This document shows positions 27,596 to 37,527 of a DNA stretch of 64,000 bases, in pieces. The stretch spans positions 1 to 64,000 of the forward strand of contig PAPR01000053.1 of assembly GCA_002709085.1 (NCBI GenBank), read 5' to 3'. Source of the DNA: Pseudooceanicola sp. Its GTDB lineage: Bacteria > Pseudomonadota > Alphaproteobacteria > Rhodobacterales > Rhodobacteraceae. The translations under genes were made by a program, and so were the position numbers. The notes under the pieces are model-generated. The model did not search any database. It was not told the origin of the DNA and saw nothing but the letters and a program-made list of their open reading frames with translations. How positions within the stretch are numbered: position 1 is the first letter of the stretch; each line of letters starts with the position of its first letter.

Positions 27596-29710
27596 ATGCG
27601 AATTGACGGAATGGATGCCATTTTCGCGCCGCGATCGGTTGCTGTGATCGGTGCTTCAAGCGATCCCAAACGTATCGGCGGGCGACCAGTTGATTTTCTC
27701 AAGCGTCATGGCTTTGCAGGCTCGATCCTGCCCATCAACCCGAAGTCGGCGGAGGTTCAGGGGCTGACGGCTTATCCTTCGATTTCCGATGTCCCGGAAG
27801 CCCCCGACATGGCGGTGATCGCCCTGCCAGCACCCATGGCCGTCAAGGCCGTGGAGGACTGCGCGGCGCGCGGCGTGCGGGGTGCGGTGATCTTCAGTTC
27901 GGGCTTCTCGGAGGTGAATGACGAAGGCGCGGCGCTACAAGCCCGGATGGTGGATATCGCGCGCGAAGGCGGCATGCGGCTGGTTGGGCCGAACTGCCTG
28001 GGCATCGCCAACGTCCGTCACAACCTCTACGCCACATTTACACCCGGCGTTGAGAAACATCTGCCGCGGTCGGGCGATGTGTCGATCGTCAGTCAAAGCG
28101 GGGCGTTCGGCTCGTACTGCATGAGTCTGGTGCGAATGCGGGGCATGGGCGTCAACATCTGGGCGACGACGGGCAATTCCTGCGATGTCGATTTCGCCGA
28201 TGCGGTGGCCTATTGCGCGCAGGACGAACATACCCGTGTGATCATGGGCTATCTCGAAGGTGCAACAGACCGCGACCGCCTGGTCGAAGCGCTGGAGCTC
28301 GCCCGTGCGAATTCCAAGCCGGTGGTGATGATGAAGGTCGGACGCAGCGCAGTCGGCGCCGAGGCCGCCCAATCGCACACGGCCTCCCTTGCCGGGTCCG
28401 ACGCCGTTTATGACGCCGCGTTTCGTCAATACGGCGTTTATCGCGCCCGTTCGGTCGACGAGATGTTCGATGTCACCTACGCTTGCTCCGGTAGCAGCAC
28501 GTTGATGCAGGGCGATCGGCTGGGCCTCGTTACAGTATCGGGCGGCGTCGGGGTTCTGATGGCCGATGAGGCCGAGGATTGGGGGCTGGAGGTGCCTGCG
28601 CTGCCAGATCATGCGCAGAAAAAGCTAAAGGAAGTGTTGCCCTTCGCCGGGGTTCGCAACCCTGTGGACGTGACCGCGCAGCTCGTGAACCAGATTGATC
28701 TGCTGGAAACCAACATGGATGTGTTGTTTGGCGACGGCGATATCGACGGGGCGATCATCTTTATGTCGACGGTCGGGCTGGTCGCTGACCTGAACGAGGC
28801 GATCCGCACCGGGTTGGAGCGCATTCGCGACAAATATCCAGGGCGCCCGATGCTGTTCTGTTCGCTGACGGAACCGGAAGGGCGGGCAGCCTATGAGCGT
28901 TCGGGCTTTATCGTGTTCGAGGAAGCGACACGGGCCGTGCGCGCAATGGCTGCGCTGCGATACTTCGCAAGCTCCTTCGAGCGCCTGCGCGAATCCGATC
29001 CCATACCGGAGCTGCCTTCGCTGTCGCCCTTGCCAGACGGCATGGTGAACGAGATCGAAGCAAAGGCTCTGCTGGCCGAGGCCGGAATCGGGATCGTTCG
29101 GGAAACCCTGGCCAAGACCCCCGAGGATGCGGCCACCGCTGCCGAGGACATGGGCTATCCGGTCGTTCTGAAGATCGCCTCGCCAGACATCCTGCACAAA
29201 TCCGATATCGGCGGCGTCGCGCTGAACCTGCGGTCCGCGGAGGAGGTGCGCTCCGCCGGCGCGCGGATTCTGCAGCTAGCCTCCGAAAAGATGCCTGACG
29301 CGCGGATCGAAGGCCTCGTCGTGGCCGAGCAGGCTGCGCCCGGATTGGAGGCTATCCTGGGTGTCGCACAGGATCCGGCCTTTGGCCCGGTGGTGATGTT
29401 CGGCCTGGGCGGGGTTCTGGTCGAGGCGCTTGGGGACGTGTCCTTTCGGGTCGCGCCGTTCGGACCTGCCGAGGCGCGCCGCATGATCGACGAGATTCGC
29501 GGCCGGAAGCTGTTGGATGAATTCCGCGGAACGCCAAAGCGCGACATCGACGCCTTGGCGAACGCCTTGGCGCGTCTGTCCGCCTACGCAGCGCATCATG
29601 GTGCGGCACTCGAATCTATCGACGTGAACCCGCTGATCGTCGGGGCCGAGGGCGAATCCGCAGTGGCCGCCGACGCTGTCATCATCCCTGCCGGGCCAAA
29701 TCCCGACTAG
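27596..29710 (+). CDS. fused ADP-forming acyl-CoA synthetase (alpha-beta)
   Basis: MRIDGMDAIFAPRSVAVIGASSDPKRIGGRPVDFLK...SHTASLAG...ATP-grasp domain ending DVNPLIVGAEGESAVAADAVII; start reset from the longer ORF. Confidence 0.93.
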   Translation: MRIDGMDAIFAPRSVAVIGASSDPKRIGGRPVDFLKRHGFAGSILPINPKSAEVQGLTAYPSISDVPEAPDMAVIALPAPMAVKAVEDCAARGVRGAVIFSSGFSEVNDEGAALQARMVDIAREGGMRLVGPNCLGIANVRHNLYATFTPGVEKHLPRSGDVSIVSQSGAFGSYCMSLVRMRGMGVNIWATTGNSCDVDFADAVAYCAQDEHTRVIMGYLEGATDRDRLVEALELARANSKPVVMMKVGRSAVGAEAAQSHTASLAGSDAVYDAAFRQYGVYRARSVDEMFDVTYACSGSSTLMQGDRLGLVTVSGGVGVLMADEAEDWGLEVPALPDHAQKKLKEVLPFAGVRNPVDVTAQLVNQIDLLETNMDVLFGDGDIDGAIIFMSTVGLVADLNEAIRTGLERIRDKYPGRPMLFCSLTEPEGRAAYERSGFIVFEEATRAVRAMAALRYFASSFERLRESDPIPELPSLSPLPDGMVNEIEAKALLAEAGIGIVRETLAKTPEDAATAAEDMGYPVVLKIASPDILHKSDIGGVALNLRSAEEVRSAGARILQLASEKMPDARIEGLVVAEQAAPGLEAILGVAQDPAFGPVVMFGLGGVLVEALGDVSFRVAPFGPAEARRMIDEIRGRKLLDEFRGTPKRDIDALANALARLSAYAAHHGAALESIDVNPLIVGAEGESAVAADAVIIPAGPNPD

Positions 29711-29850
29711 AAGTAAGGAGAACTCCCCCAGAATCCCGGAATCCTCCCGGTGTCTGTGCTTGGCTTCCTCTAGGTCATTGACAGACGTTGCGTGCCTCGT
29801 CATTATTTTTCGAATGGCGTTCATATAATCGCACGGGAGGAGCGGGGACT

Positions 29851-30666
29851 ATGGGGGAGTTGCGTCAGTCAATGAGGTGCGCGGACGACGATAAGATCGT
29901 GAAGTCGGTCGCGCGCACCTGTGAGACTTTGGTTTTCTTCGATGAGATGCGTAGGCCACTGACTGTGGTCGAAATATCAAAACAGCTGGGCTATCCGCAG
30001 TCGAGCACTTCGGCGCTGTTGAAGAGCCTGGTGAAACTGGGATTCCTGGCTCATGATGCCAAGCGCAAGAGCTATTTTCCGACCGAACAGGTGCCCCTGC
30101 TCGGCTCGTGGATGAATCCGGACCTTTTCGGCGAGGGCTCGATCCAAAAGTTGCTCAAGGCCATTTCAGTCCGCACCAAGAACGTGGTGGTTCTCGCCAC
30201 GAAGAATGGCGATGAGGCACAGTATATTCAGGTCATCCGGCCCAAGCGATCACCGATCCAACACATATCGCTTGGCACCCGTCGTCCGCTGTTCAATTCT
30301 GGCGTCGGGCGGGTTTTGATGAGTCGTTTCAGCGACGATGAGATTTGTCGATTGCTCCACAAAATTAACGCCTACCGGGAGCCGGGTACGCCTGCTGCGG
30401 ATATCAAGGCGTTCCTCGCCTCCATGGCAGAGACCCGTGCCAAAGGGTACTACCGCTCGACCGACCAGTTCGTCAAAGGCACGGGGCTGATATCGATGCC
30501 CTTCCCCAACCATTTGGACTCGCGCCTGTTTGCAGTTGGCGTTGGGGCACCCTCAGATGTGATTCTGAGGTGTGAAGCGGAGATCGTCAAAATCATGCGC
30601 GAAGAGATCGTCGCGCAACTGGGCAAAAGCCGCACCGGTCCTGTCAGTGTTGCGTCCTTCGGCTAA
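29851..30666 (+). CDS. IclR family transcriptional regulator
   Basis: VKSVARTCETLVFFDEMRRPLTVVEISKQLGYPQSSTSALLKSLVKLGFL. Confidence 0.92.
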   Translation: MGELRQSMRCADDDKIVKSVARTCETLVFFDEMRRPLTVVEISKQLGYPQSSTSALLKSLVKLGFLAHDAKRKSYFPTEQVPLLGSWMNPDLFGEGSIQKLLKAISVRTKNVVVLATKNGDEAQYIQVIRPKRSPIQHISLGTRRPLFNSGVGRVLMSRFSDDEICRLLHKINAYREPGTPAADIKAFLASMAETRAKGYYRSTDQFVKGTGLISMPFPNHLDSRLFAVGVGAPSDVILRCEAEIVKIMREEIVAQLGKSRTGPVSVASFG

Positions 30667-30888
30667 CCTCTAGCCCATTAGACATGCCGTGCCCCGTTGG
30701 CGACCATGTCACGACGGGTTTGCGCGGCCCCAACCTGTCGAACTTTCACAGCGGAGCGCTGGCTGAGGGTGGGCTTTGCCCAGCCCCGAACGAACCGGTC
30801 CCGCACGCCTATCAGCCAACAATACGACGAAACGAAAAACGCGCCCGACTGGACGACGTTAGCCATCCTGTCGAGCGCGTTCGCTTAG

Positions 30889-30921
30889 GTGAGGGGGGGG
30901 GCGTCGCGGCGTCCCCCTCAC
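30889..30921. terminator. hairpin between convergent genes (GTGAGGGGG...CCCCCTCAC) with a 9-G run
   Basis: 9-bp complementary arms; lies between 30666(+) and 30931(-); no clear T-tract. Confidence 0.5.
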
Positions 30922-30930
30922 CGCTGTCCG

Positions 30931-31977
30931 TTATTTTTCGAGTGCGGCCCGGAAAGCTTCCAGAATATCGGTGCCGCTTTTACCTTGTGCGTCAAGCTGC
31001 TCCGCCCATTCGGCCCCAACGGTGCCGAGGATTTCGGCCAGCGTCTCGGTATCCTCTGCGGGCAGGTCCACATAGGTCACACCGGCGTCCGCGATCTGCT
31101 GCTTTACCTCGATGTTCTGGGCATCCGCGGTTTCGCAGCCTTCCTGGGTCAGGGTTTCGCCAATTTCGGTCATCGCCTGTTGGACGTCCTCGGGCAGTTT
31201 GTCCCAAGCCTCTGTGCTAATCACATAGGTTGCAACGAAAGAGCCGAAGTTTACATCCTGCGTCCCCCAGTCGAGATAGGCTTCCATGCCGTAGGGCGTG
31301 ACGCTGGGATAGGGAAAGAGCCCGGCGTCGATCGTTCCGCGCGAGAGGGCTTCGCGCACTTCGGGTGCGGGCATTTGAACTGGCACGCCTCCGAGCTTCT
31401 GCACGGTCAGGTCAAGCGCACCGCCGGTGCTGCGGATTTTCAGACCCTTCATGCTTTCCAGACCCGTAATCTCGCGGCTTGAGGTCATCAGGTTGTAGGG
31501 TGGCAACACCATGACCATGAGCATGCGAACGCCGTTCGGGGCGAACTCCGCCTCGTCGAGCGCACCGCCCGGCTTGGCGATCTCCCAATAGGCCATCGTT
31601 CCTTCGCAGGAGGTCGTAAAGCTTTCCGGCAGCTGTCCGACAGCCGACAGGGGCATCTTGTCACTGACGTAGGAGGGCCCGACATAGCCGATATCGGTGA
31701 CGCCCGTCTGCGTGAGCGAGAGCAGATCCTTGGCTTTGCCAAGCTGCTGGGCGGGGAAATATGCGAACTCCGTCTTTCCGGTTCGCTCGCTCACACGCTC
31801 CATGAACGGTTCGATGAGGGCCTTCGCGATGTAGTGGCCGGTGGGCAGACTGTCTGCGGCCCGCAGTTCGATCTCTTGTGCGGCGACGGGTTGCACGGCC
31901 AGCGGCAAAGCGGCAAGGGCCAGAGCCCGACCAGCAACCCGAAGGGGTGCACGCGTTTTTACGGATGTCTCTTTCAT
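30931..31977 (-). CDS. TRAP transporter solute-binding subunit (DctP-type)
   Basis: MKETSVKTRAPLRVAGRALALAALPLAVQPVAAQEIELRAADSLPTGHYIAKALIEPFMERV; start reset from 32514. Confidence 0.88.
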   Translation of the reverse strand: MKETSVKTRAPLRVAGRALALAALPLAVQPVAAQEIELRAADSLPTGHYIAKALIEPFMERVSERTGKTEFAYFPAQQLGKAKDLLSLTQTGVTDIGYVGPSYVSDKMPLSAVGQLPESFTTSCEGTMAYWEIAKPGGALDEAEFAPNGVRMLMVMVLPPYNLMTSSREITGLESMKGLKIRSTGGALDLTVQKLGGVPVQMPAPEVREALSRGTIDAGLFPYPSVTPYGMEAYLDWGTQDVNFGSFVATYVISTEAWDKLPEDVQQAMTEIGETLTQEGCETADAQNIEVKQQIADAGVTYVDLPAEDTETLAEILGTVGAEWAEQLDAQGKSGTDILEAFRAALEK

Positions 31978-32033
31978 GTCTGAATTCTCCTCCTGGTTTC
32001 TTGTGTTAAGGCCCCGCGCAAGGTCGGGACGGA

Positions 32034-33320
32034 TTAATTCATCGTCGAAGGCAGCCAAAGCACCAACGCGGGAAAAATGGTCAGCAGCGCAATCACAACG
32101 AGGTGGGCCAATACGTGGGGGAAGGTGCCGCGGAAGATTTCGCCCAACGGTCGTCGGGTATATCGGGCCACAACAAAGACGTTCATCCCCAGCGGCGGTG
32201 TCACCATGCCGACCTCGGCTGTCACCACCACGATCACCCCGAACCAAACCGGATCGAACCCCAGTGTCAGCACCAGTGGCAGGATTACCGGTACGGTCAG
32301 AATGAGGATGGCGATCTGGTCCATGAAGGCGCCCAGAAAGATGTAGATCAACAGAATCACCGCCATCACCGCCATGGGCGACATGCCGAGCCCGCCGATC
32401 CATTGGGTCAGGTCGTTGGTGACGCGCGTCAACGTAAAGAAATAGCCAAAGATATGAGCACCCAGGATCACGAAAAGGATCATGCAGGTGGTCTGCGCCG
32501 CGCGTCTCAGGCATCCCCAGGCCGCACCTAGGTTCAACTTGCGCTCGCGCAGAGCCAAAAGCATCGCGCCAAAGGCTCCGATGCCCGAGGCTTCGGTGGG
32601 CGTGGCGATTCCGGTATAAATGGTCCCCGTGACGGCCATGAAGAGAACCAGCATAGGACCGACGCGCGAAAGCGACGCGACCTTCTCCCGAAAAGTGTAG
32701 GATGTGCCGGTCGGGGCTGCGGAGGGATCGATGCGAACCAACACGGCGACCGTGGCCATGATGGTGACTGTCACCAGCAACCCCGGAATCACCCCCGCCA
32801 CCAGCAGCTGTCCGACCGAAACATCGGCGATGATACCATAGAGGATAAGTGCCACGGAGGGTGGAATCAGCATCGCAAGCGTGCCCGAGATCGCGACAAC
32901 CCCGCTCGCCAGTTTGGGGTCATAGCCTTCGTCGATCATTGCTGGAATGGAGGTCGAGGCGAGCGTCGCCGCCGCTGCCGTGCTCGATCCGGAAATCGCC
33001 CCAAAGCCGGCCCCGGCGACAGCCGTCGCCATCGCCAGGCCGCCGCGCAACCGGCCGACCCAGATGGAGGCCGCGCGAAACAGATCCTGGGCGACACCTG
33101 AAATGATCACGAACTCGGCCATCAGGATGAACATCGGGATGGTTACGATTTCATAGGAATTCGCTGTGCTCAGCGGGGTGGTCTTGAGGATACCGGCCAG
33201 CACCGTCATCCCGCCGAACATATACAGCCCCAGCGAACCCGAGATTGCCATCGAAAGCGCGACGGGCAGGCCGATCACGAGCAGCGCAAGCAGAAGCGCG
33301 ATAACCAGAACCACGGTCAC
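32034..33320 (-). CDS. TRAP transporter large permease (DctM-type)
   Basis: FGAISGSSTAAAATLASTSIPAMIDEGYDPKLASGVVAISGTLAMLIPPSVALILYGI. Confidence 0.93.
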   Translation of the reverse strand: MTVVLVIALLLALLVIGLPVALSMAISGSLGLYMFGGMTVLAGILKTTPLSTANSYEIVTIPMFILMAEFVIISGVAQDLFRAASIWVGRLRGGLAMATAVAGAGFGAISGSSTAAAATLASTSIPAMIDEGYDPKLASGVVAISGTLAMLIPPSVALILYGIIADVSVGQLLVAGVIPGLLVTVTIMATVAVLVRIDPSAAPTGTSYTFREKVASLSRVGPMLVLFMAVTGTIYTGIATPTEASGIGAFGAMLLALRERKLNLGAAWGCLRRAAQTTCMILFVILGAHIFGYFFTLTRVTNDLTQWIGGLGMSPMAVMAVILLIYIFLGAFMDQIAILILTVPVILPLVLTLGFDPVWFGVIVVVTAEVGMVTPPLGMNVFVVARYTRRPLGEIFRGTFPHVLAHLVVIALLTIFPALVLWLPSTMN

Positions 33321-33922
33321 AGGGCGGCCCCCTTTGCGGGTTTCGAAGTTTCGGGAAGTGGCGGCATTTCGACCAGATCATGTTGCGAAAAGATCGAAAG
33401 CCCGTGCCCGACCGCGCGATATATCAGCCGCAGTGTCAGCACCGCAGTGCCAATCGTTACAATCAGATAGGCGGGCCAGGTCAGCCATGGGACGAGCGCT
33501 GCAATCCGGTCCTGGGCCGCAAAAGCGCTGTGGAAACGACCCCAGGCCTCGATTCCGATCAGCGCCATCACCAGGGTACCGGCCGCATAGCCGATGGTGA
33601 GCCCCAGATGCCTTACCCGCCGCGGCAGCGCGCTGCGGAACAGGTCGATGGCTACGTGACCGTGGTGGTGCAACGTGTCGGGCAGGATCAGAAAGAACAT
33701 GGCCACCATGAGGTAGAGACCGATCAGGTCATAGGACCAGCCCAGCGGGCTCGACAAGATGTAGCGCATCGCGACGTCCACCACGATGATCATCATGATC
33801 GCTGCCATGGATATGCTAGCCAATGCTGCCAGCACCGTTTCCAATCTGGCCAGACTGCGTGAAATCGCCATCATTGTCCGGCTAGCAGGCGCGGCCTCAT
33901 CCCGAGGCTTCGTTCGCATCAT
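33317..33922 (-). CDS. TRAP transporter small permease (DctQ-type)
   Basis: Four predicted TM segments; MMIIVVDVAMRYILSSPLGWSYDLIGLYLMVAMFFL; 4-bp overlap with DctM. Confidence 0.88.
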   Translation of the reverse strand: MMRTKPRDEAAPASRTMMAISRSLARLETVLAALASISMAAIMMIIVVDVAMRYILSSPLGWSYDLIGLYLMVAMFFLILPDTLHHHGHVAIDLFRSALPRRVRHLGLTIGYAAGTLVMALIGIEAWGRFHSAFAAQDRIAALVPWLTWPAYLIVTIGTAVLTLRLIYRAVGHGLSIFSQHDLVEMPPLPETSKPAKGAAL

Positions 33923-34062
33923 AAATCCCCCCTGGCGGCGGTCCAAGCTCATGACACGCGCTCTGATTCTTCGACCGAACGCACGTCAGGACCATCTCGC
34001 CTCGTCGCCAAGCCTAGCGAGACCCTCTTGCGTGTCAACGGTTTATGTGTGTAAAATCTGGT

Positions 34063-34080
34063 AAACTATACTATTAGTTT
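34063..34080. promoter_or_regulatory. AAACTA-tactat-TAGTTT inverted repeat, candidate operator
   Basis: Upstream of CaiB gene; AAACTATACTA core recurs on the minus strand at 43929-43939. Confidence 0.55.
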
Positions 34081-34120
34081 TTGTTGCGCCGATGGCGGCA
34101 AATATGTTGGGGGAGATATC

Positions 34121-35392
34121 ATGTTCAATATGCTCGACGGCGTGCGTGTCGTGGAACTGGGCCATATTCTTCTCGCGCCCTATGCGGCCCAATTCCTGGG
34201 TGACTTCGGTGCGGATGTCATCAAGGTAGAGGCCCCGGATGGCGACTACTACCGGCGGCTCGGGGTCTCGCGCAAACCGGGCATGACCTCCCAGTGGATG
34301 GCGGTGAACCGCAACAAACGCAGCATCGCCCTCGACCTCAAGTCCAGCGAAGGGCGTGCGGTCCTGCTGGAAATGTTGAGTAAGGCGGACCTTGTTGTCC
34401 ACAACATGCGGGTCCCCGCGATTGAGCGGCTGGGTCTTGGTTATGACGCCGTACGCGAAGTCAATCCGCGCATCGTCTATTGTGCGGCGATCGGGTTCGG
34501 GCAGGCCGGACCCTATGCCGACCTGCCGGCTTTTGACGACCTGATCCAGGCTCGCTCGGGACTGGCAGAGGCCAATGGGCGCAACGCCGGTGCCCCGGCC
34601 TTTGTGCCGATGGTGGCTGCGGACAAGATCACCGGGCTGGCCCTGGGTCAGGCGATGCTGGCCGGCCTCTATCGTCAGCGCGCCACCGGCGAGGGCTGCT
34701 ATATCGAGACGCCGATGTTCGAAACCATGGCCTCCGTGATGTTGAGCCAGCATTTCGGCGGCGCGGCCTATCGCCCGCCGGAGGGCGACTTTGGCTATGC
34801 CCGTGTGATGAGTCCCTTCCGCAAGCCTGCGCCGACCAGCGATGGCTTTATCGCCCACGGGATTTACAAATTTGACCAATGGCAGCGTTTCTTGCGGGCA
34901 GTCGGTTTCGATGAGGTCGTGGACGGTCCGATGATGACGGACGCTATTACCGCGCAGCGACACTTCCCCGAGCTTTATGAAATCACGGTCACGCAGATCC
35001 TGCCCCAGCGGACCACGGCGGAATGGCAGACCCTGTTTGATTCCCTCGACATTCCCAATGCTCCGGTGGTGGCGATGGAGGATCTGCCCGATGACCCGCA
35101 TATCAGCGCGGTCGGGTTGATCGAGGATTATGACCATCCCCAGCAAGGGCCGATGCGCCGTGTCCGCAGCCCTTATACGATGCGCGGCGTCGAAACCGGC
35201 CCCGACAAGGCAGCACCGGCGCTCGGCGCGCAGGGCGCCCAGATTCTGGAAGAGTTCGGCTTTGGGACTGATAAGGTGGCGCAATTGATCAAAGCTGGTG
35301 TTCTTGCGCAACCGGACAACGCAGGAACGCCGTCCGCCGAGGACCAGCAGGCGGAAACAGGGCGCGGCTCTGGGGACAGGGACCGGTCTTGA
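34121..35392 (+). CDS. CaiB/BaiF (class III) CoA-transferase
   Basis: VRVVELGHILLAPYAAQFLGDFGADVIKVEAPDGDYYR...IGFGQAGPY. Confidence 0.94.
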   Translation: MFNMLDGVRVVELGHILLAPYAAQFLGDFGADVIKVEAPDGDYYRRLGVSRKPGMTSQWMAVNRNKRSIALDLKSSEGRAVLLEMLSKADLVVHNMRVPAIERLGLGYDAVREVNPRIVYCAAIGFGQAGPYADLPAFDDLIQARSGLAEANGRNAGAPAFVPMVAADKITGLALGQAMLAGLYRQRATGEGCYIETPMFETMASVMLSQHFGGAAYRPPEGDFGYARVMSPFRKPAPTSDGFIAHGIYKFDQWQRFLRAVGFDEVVDGPMMTDAITAQRHFPELYEITVTQILPQRTTAEWQTLFDSLDIPNAPVVAMEDLPDDPHISAVGLIEDYDHPQQGPMRRVRSPYTMRGVETGPDKAAPALGAQGAQILEEFGFGTDKVAQLIKAGVLAQPDNAGTPSAEDQQAETGRGSGDRDRS

Positions 35393-36261
35393 CCGCCGCG
35401 CGGTCCAAGAGCGCCACCGGCGCGAAGGACAATCCGGACGCCGATCCGCTGCGGCAGCGCGACGGCATGCCCCTGTATCTAAAGCTCGTGAGTCTTTTTC
35501 GGGAAAAGATCCGCCGCGGCCAATGGCCCGCCCATAGTCAGGTGCCCATCCTGCCCGACCTGCAGGACGAATACGGCATGGCGCGCGATACGGTGCGCAA
35601 AGCGCTGGGCGTGCTGCGGGACGAGGGGCTGATCGACAGCGCGCGCGGGCGGGGCACCTTTGTCACCGCCGCTGCCGAACGAATGGTTCATCGGGCGTCG
35701 GTCTATGACCCGCTGACACTTGGCCGTGAGGTGCGGATCGAAATTCTGTCGCGCGCGCCCTGTGCAGAGCTTCCGGACCTTGGTTGCGACTTGAGCGGGA
35801 TGGATACGCCCCTGGTCCACGTGCGCAAGCGCCACCATGCCAACGCCCAGCCCTATTCCCTGATCGATCTATGGCTGCCTCAACGCCATTTCGACATGCT
35901 ACCCGAAGGGGCAGATGAGGTGCGGCTCTATTCCCAGTTGTTGCGCGACCATACAGGATTGTCGGGCCTGTCAGGCGATCAGAGGATCACCATAATCCGC
36001 GCGGACATCACGGCGGCACGGCTTCTCAAGATTTCGCTCAACGAACCGGTCGCGCATGTGGCCTCGCGCTTGCTCGATACCAAGGGGTGTCCGGTCATGG
36101 CGCATCGCGTCCTGATCCGCAGCGACGTATTCGCCGCCGAGCGCCAGTTCGGGGATCTCGCCACCGGCGATCCCGACACCTGGCGCCCGCACTTGGCAAC
36201 AAGCCCGCCGCCGGTCGGCGAGGGCATGGACGAACGGCAATCACGACAGGAGGAGACGTAG
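35389..36261 (+). CDS. GntR family regulator (HutC/UTRA type)
   Basis: MPLYLKLVSLFREKIRRGQWPAHSQVPILPDLQDEYGMARDTVRKALGVLRDEGLIDSARGRGTFVT. Confidence 0.93.
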   Translation: MTAARSKSATGAKDNPDADPLRQRDGMPLYLKLVSLFREKIRRGQWPAHSQVPILPDLQDEYGMARDTVRKALGVLRDEGLIDSARGRGTFVTAAAERMVHRASVYDPLTLGREVRIEILSRAPCAELPDLGCDLSGMDTPLVHVRKRHHANAQPYSLIDLWLPQRHFDMLPEGADEVRLYSQLLRDHTGLSGLSGDQRITIIRADITAARLLKISLNEPVAHVASRLLDTKGCPVMAHRVLIRSDVFAAERQFGDLATGDPDTWRPHLATSPPPVGEGMDERQSRQEET

Positions 36262-36264
36262 ACC

Positions 36265-37428
36265 ATGGACTATGATTTGACTGAAGAGCAACGGGCCATC
36301 CGCGACGCGGTGGCCAAGGTTTGCTCGCGTTTTGACGATAGCTATTGGCTGGAGCGTGAACGCACCGGCACCTTCCCGGACGACTTCGCAGCCGAGATCG
36401 CTCGGGGCGGTTTCTACGGCGTCACGATGGACGAGAAATATGGCGGCTCGGGTCTCGGCATCACCGAGGCTTCGCTGGTCATGCAGGAGATCGGCCGCTA
36501 CGGCGCGGCGGCCAGTTCGTCCGTGCATATCAATATCTTTGGGCTGCAACCGGTCGTCGGGTTCGGTACGGAGGAACAAAAGGCGCGGATGTTGCCGCCT
36601 CTCATCCGGGGGGAGCATCGCTCCTGCTTTGGCGTGACCGAACCGGACGCCGGCCTTGATACCACGCATATCTCGACCTTTGCGCGGCGTCGTGAAGGTG
36701 GAGGATATGTGGTCAACGGGCGCAAGGTCTGGACCTCCACGGCACAGCGTGCGGATCACATCCTGCTGGTCACACGCACTACGCCGATCGAGGAGTGCAA
36801 GCGCCCGACCGACGGTATGTCGGTGTTCTACACCGACTTCGACCGCAGCAAGATCGACGTCCATGAGATCGCCAAGATGGGCCGCAAGGCTGTTGATTCC
36901 AACGCCATTTTTATCGACGGTTTGGAAGTATCGGAAGAAGACCGCATCGGTGCCGAGGGCGAAGGGTTCAAGGTCCTGCTGCACGGGCTGAACGCCGAAC
37001 GGATCATCGTCGCCGCGGCTGCGGTCGGCTTTGGCATGCATGTTCTGGAAAAGGCGGCGGCCTATGCGCGCGAACGTGTCGTCTTTGGCCGTCCGATCGG
37101 TCAGAACCAGTCGATCCAGCATCCGCTGGCCTCTGTTTGGATGCGTCTTCAGGCGGCTGAATTGATGACCTACAAGGCGGCCACACTCTACGATCAAGGC
37201 CGCCCATGCGGGCTGGAGGCGAATACCGCGCGCAACCTCGCTGGATCGGCAGCCTACGAGGCTGCATTCCGGGCCGTGCGTACGCATGGTGGGTTTGGCT
37301 TTGCTCAGGAATACCACGTGGAAAGGTATTTTCGCGAAAGCGTTCTGAACTTCATCGCGCCGGTCAGCGAAGAGCTGATCTTGTCCTATGTGGCCGAGAA
37401 GGCGCTTGGAATGCCCAAGTCCTACTGA
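36265..37428 (+). CDS. acyl-CoA dehydrogenase
   Basis: MDYDLTEEQRAIRDAVAKVCSRFDDSYW...; C-terminus VLNFIAPVSEELILSYVAEKALGMPKSY. Confidence 0.94.
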   Translation: MDYDLTEEQRAIRDAVAKVCSRFDDSYWLERERTGTFPDDFAAEIARGGFYGVTMDEKYGGSGLGITEASLVMQEIGRYGAAASSSVHINIFGLQPVVGFGTEEQKARMLPPLIRGEHRSCFGVTEPDAGLDTTHISTFARRREGGGYVVNGRKVWTSTAQRADHILLVTRTTPIEECKRPTDGMSVFYTDFDRSKIDVHEIAKMGRKAVDSNAIFIDGLEVSEEDRIGAEGEGFKVLLHGLNAERIIVAAAAVGFGMHVLEKAAAYARERVVFGRPIGQNQSIQHPLASVWMRLQAAELMTYKAATLYDQGRPCGLEANTARNLAGSAAYEAAFRAVRTHGGFGFAQEYHVERYFRESVLNFIAPVSEELILSYVAEKALGMPKSY

Positions 37429-37496
37429 CGGGCAAAGTTGAGCACTGCCGCGAAACGGCTCGGCGCGTTACAGCGGTAATCAAGATAGAATGAGCG

Positions 37497-37521
37497 GTGC
37501 GGGCAACGGCGTTGCCCGCAC
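37497..37521. terminator. GTGCGGGCAAC-GGC-GTTGCCCGCAC hairpin between convergent genes
   Basis: Perfect 11-bp arms in the 37428(+)/37528(-) gap; no strong T-tract. Confidence 0.65.
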
Positions 37522-37527
37522 TAAACG

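Noticed and set aside
31978-32514. N-terminal extension of the DctP ORF
   Set aside because: Overlaps the DctM gene; a signal peptide starts at the internal Met at 31977.
34043-35311. Minus-strand 422-aa ORF opposite the CaiB gene
   Set aside because: Shadow ORF; the plus strand encodes an unmistakable CaiB/BaiF protein.
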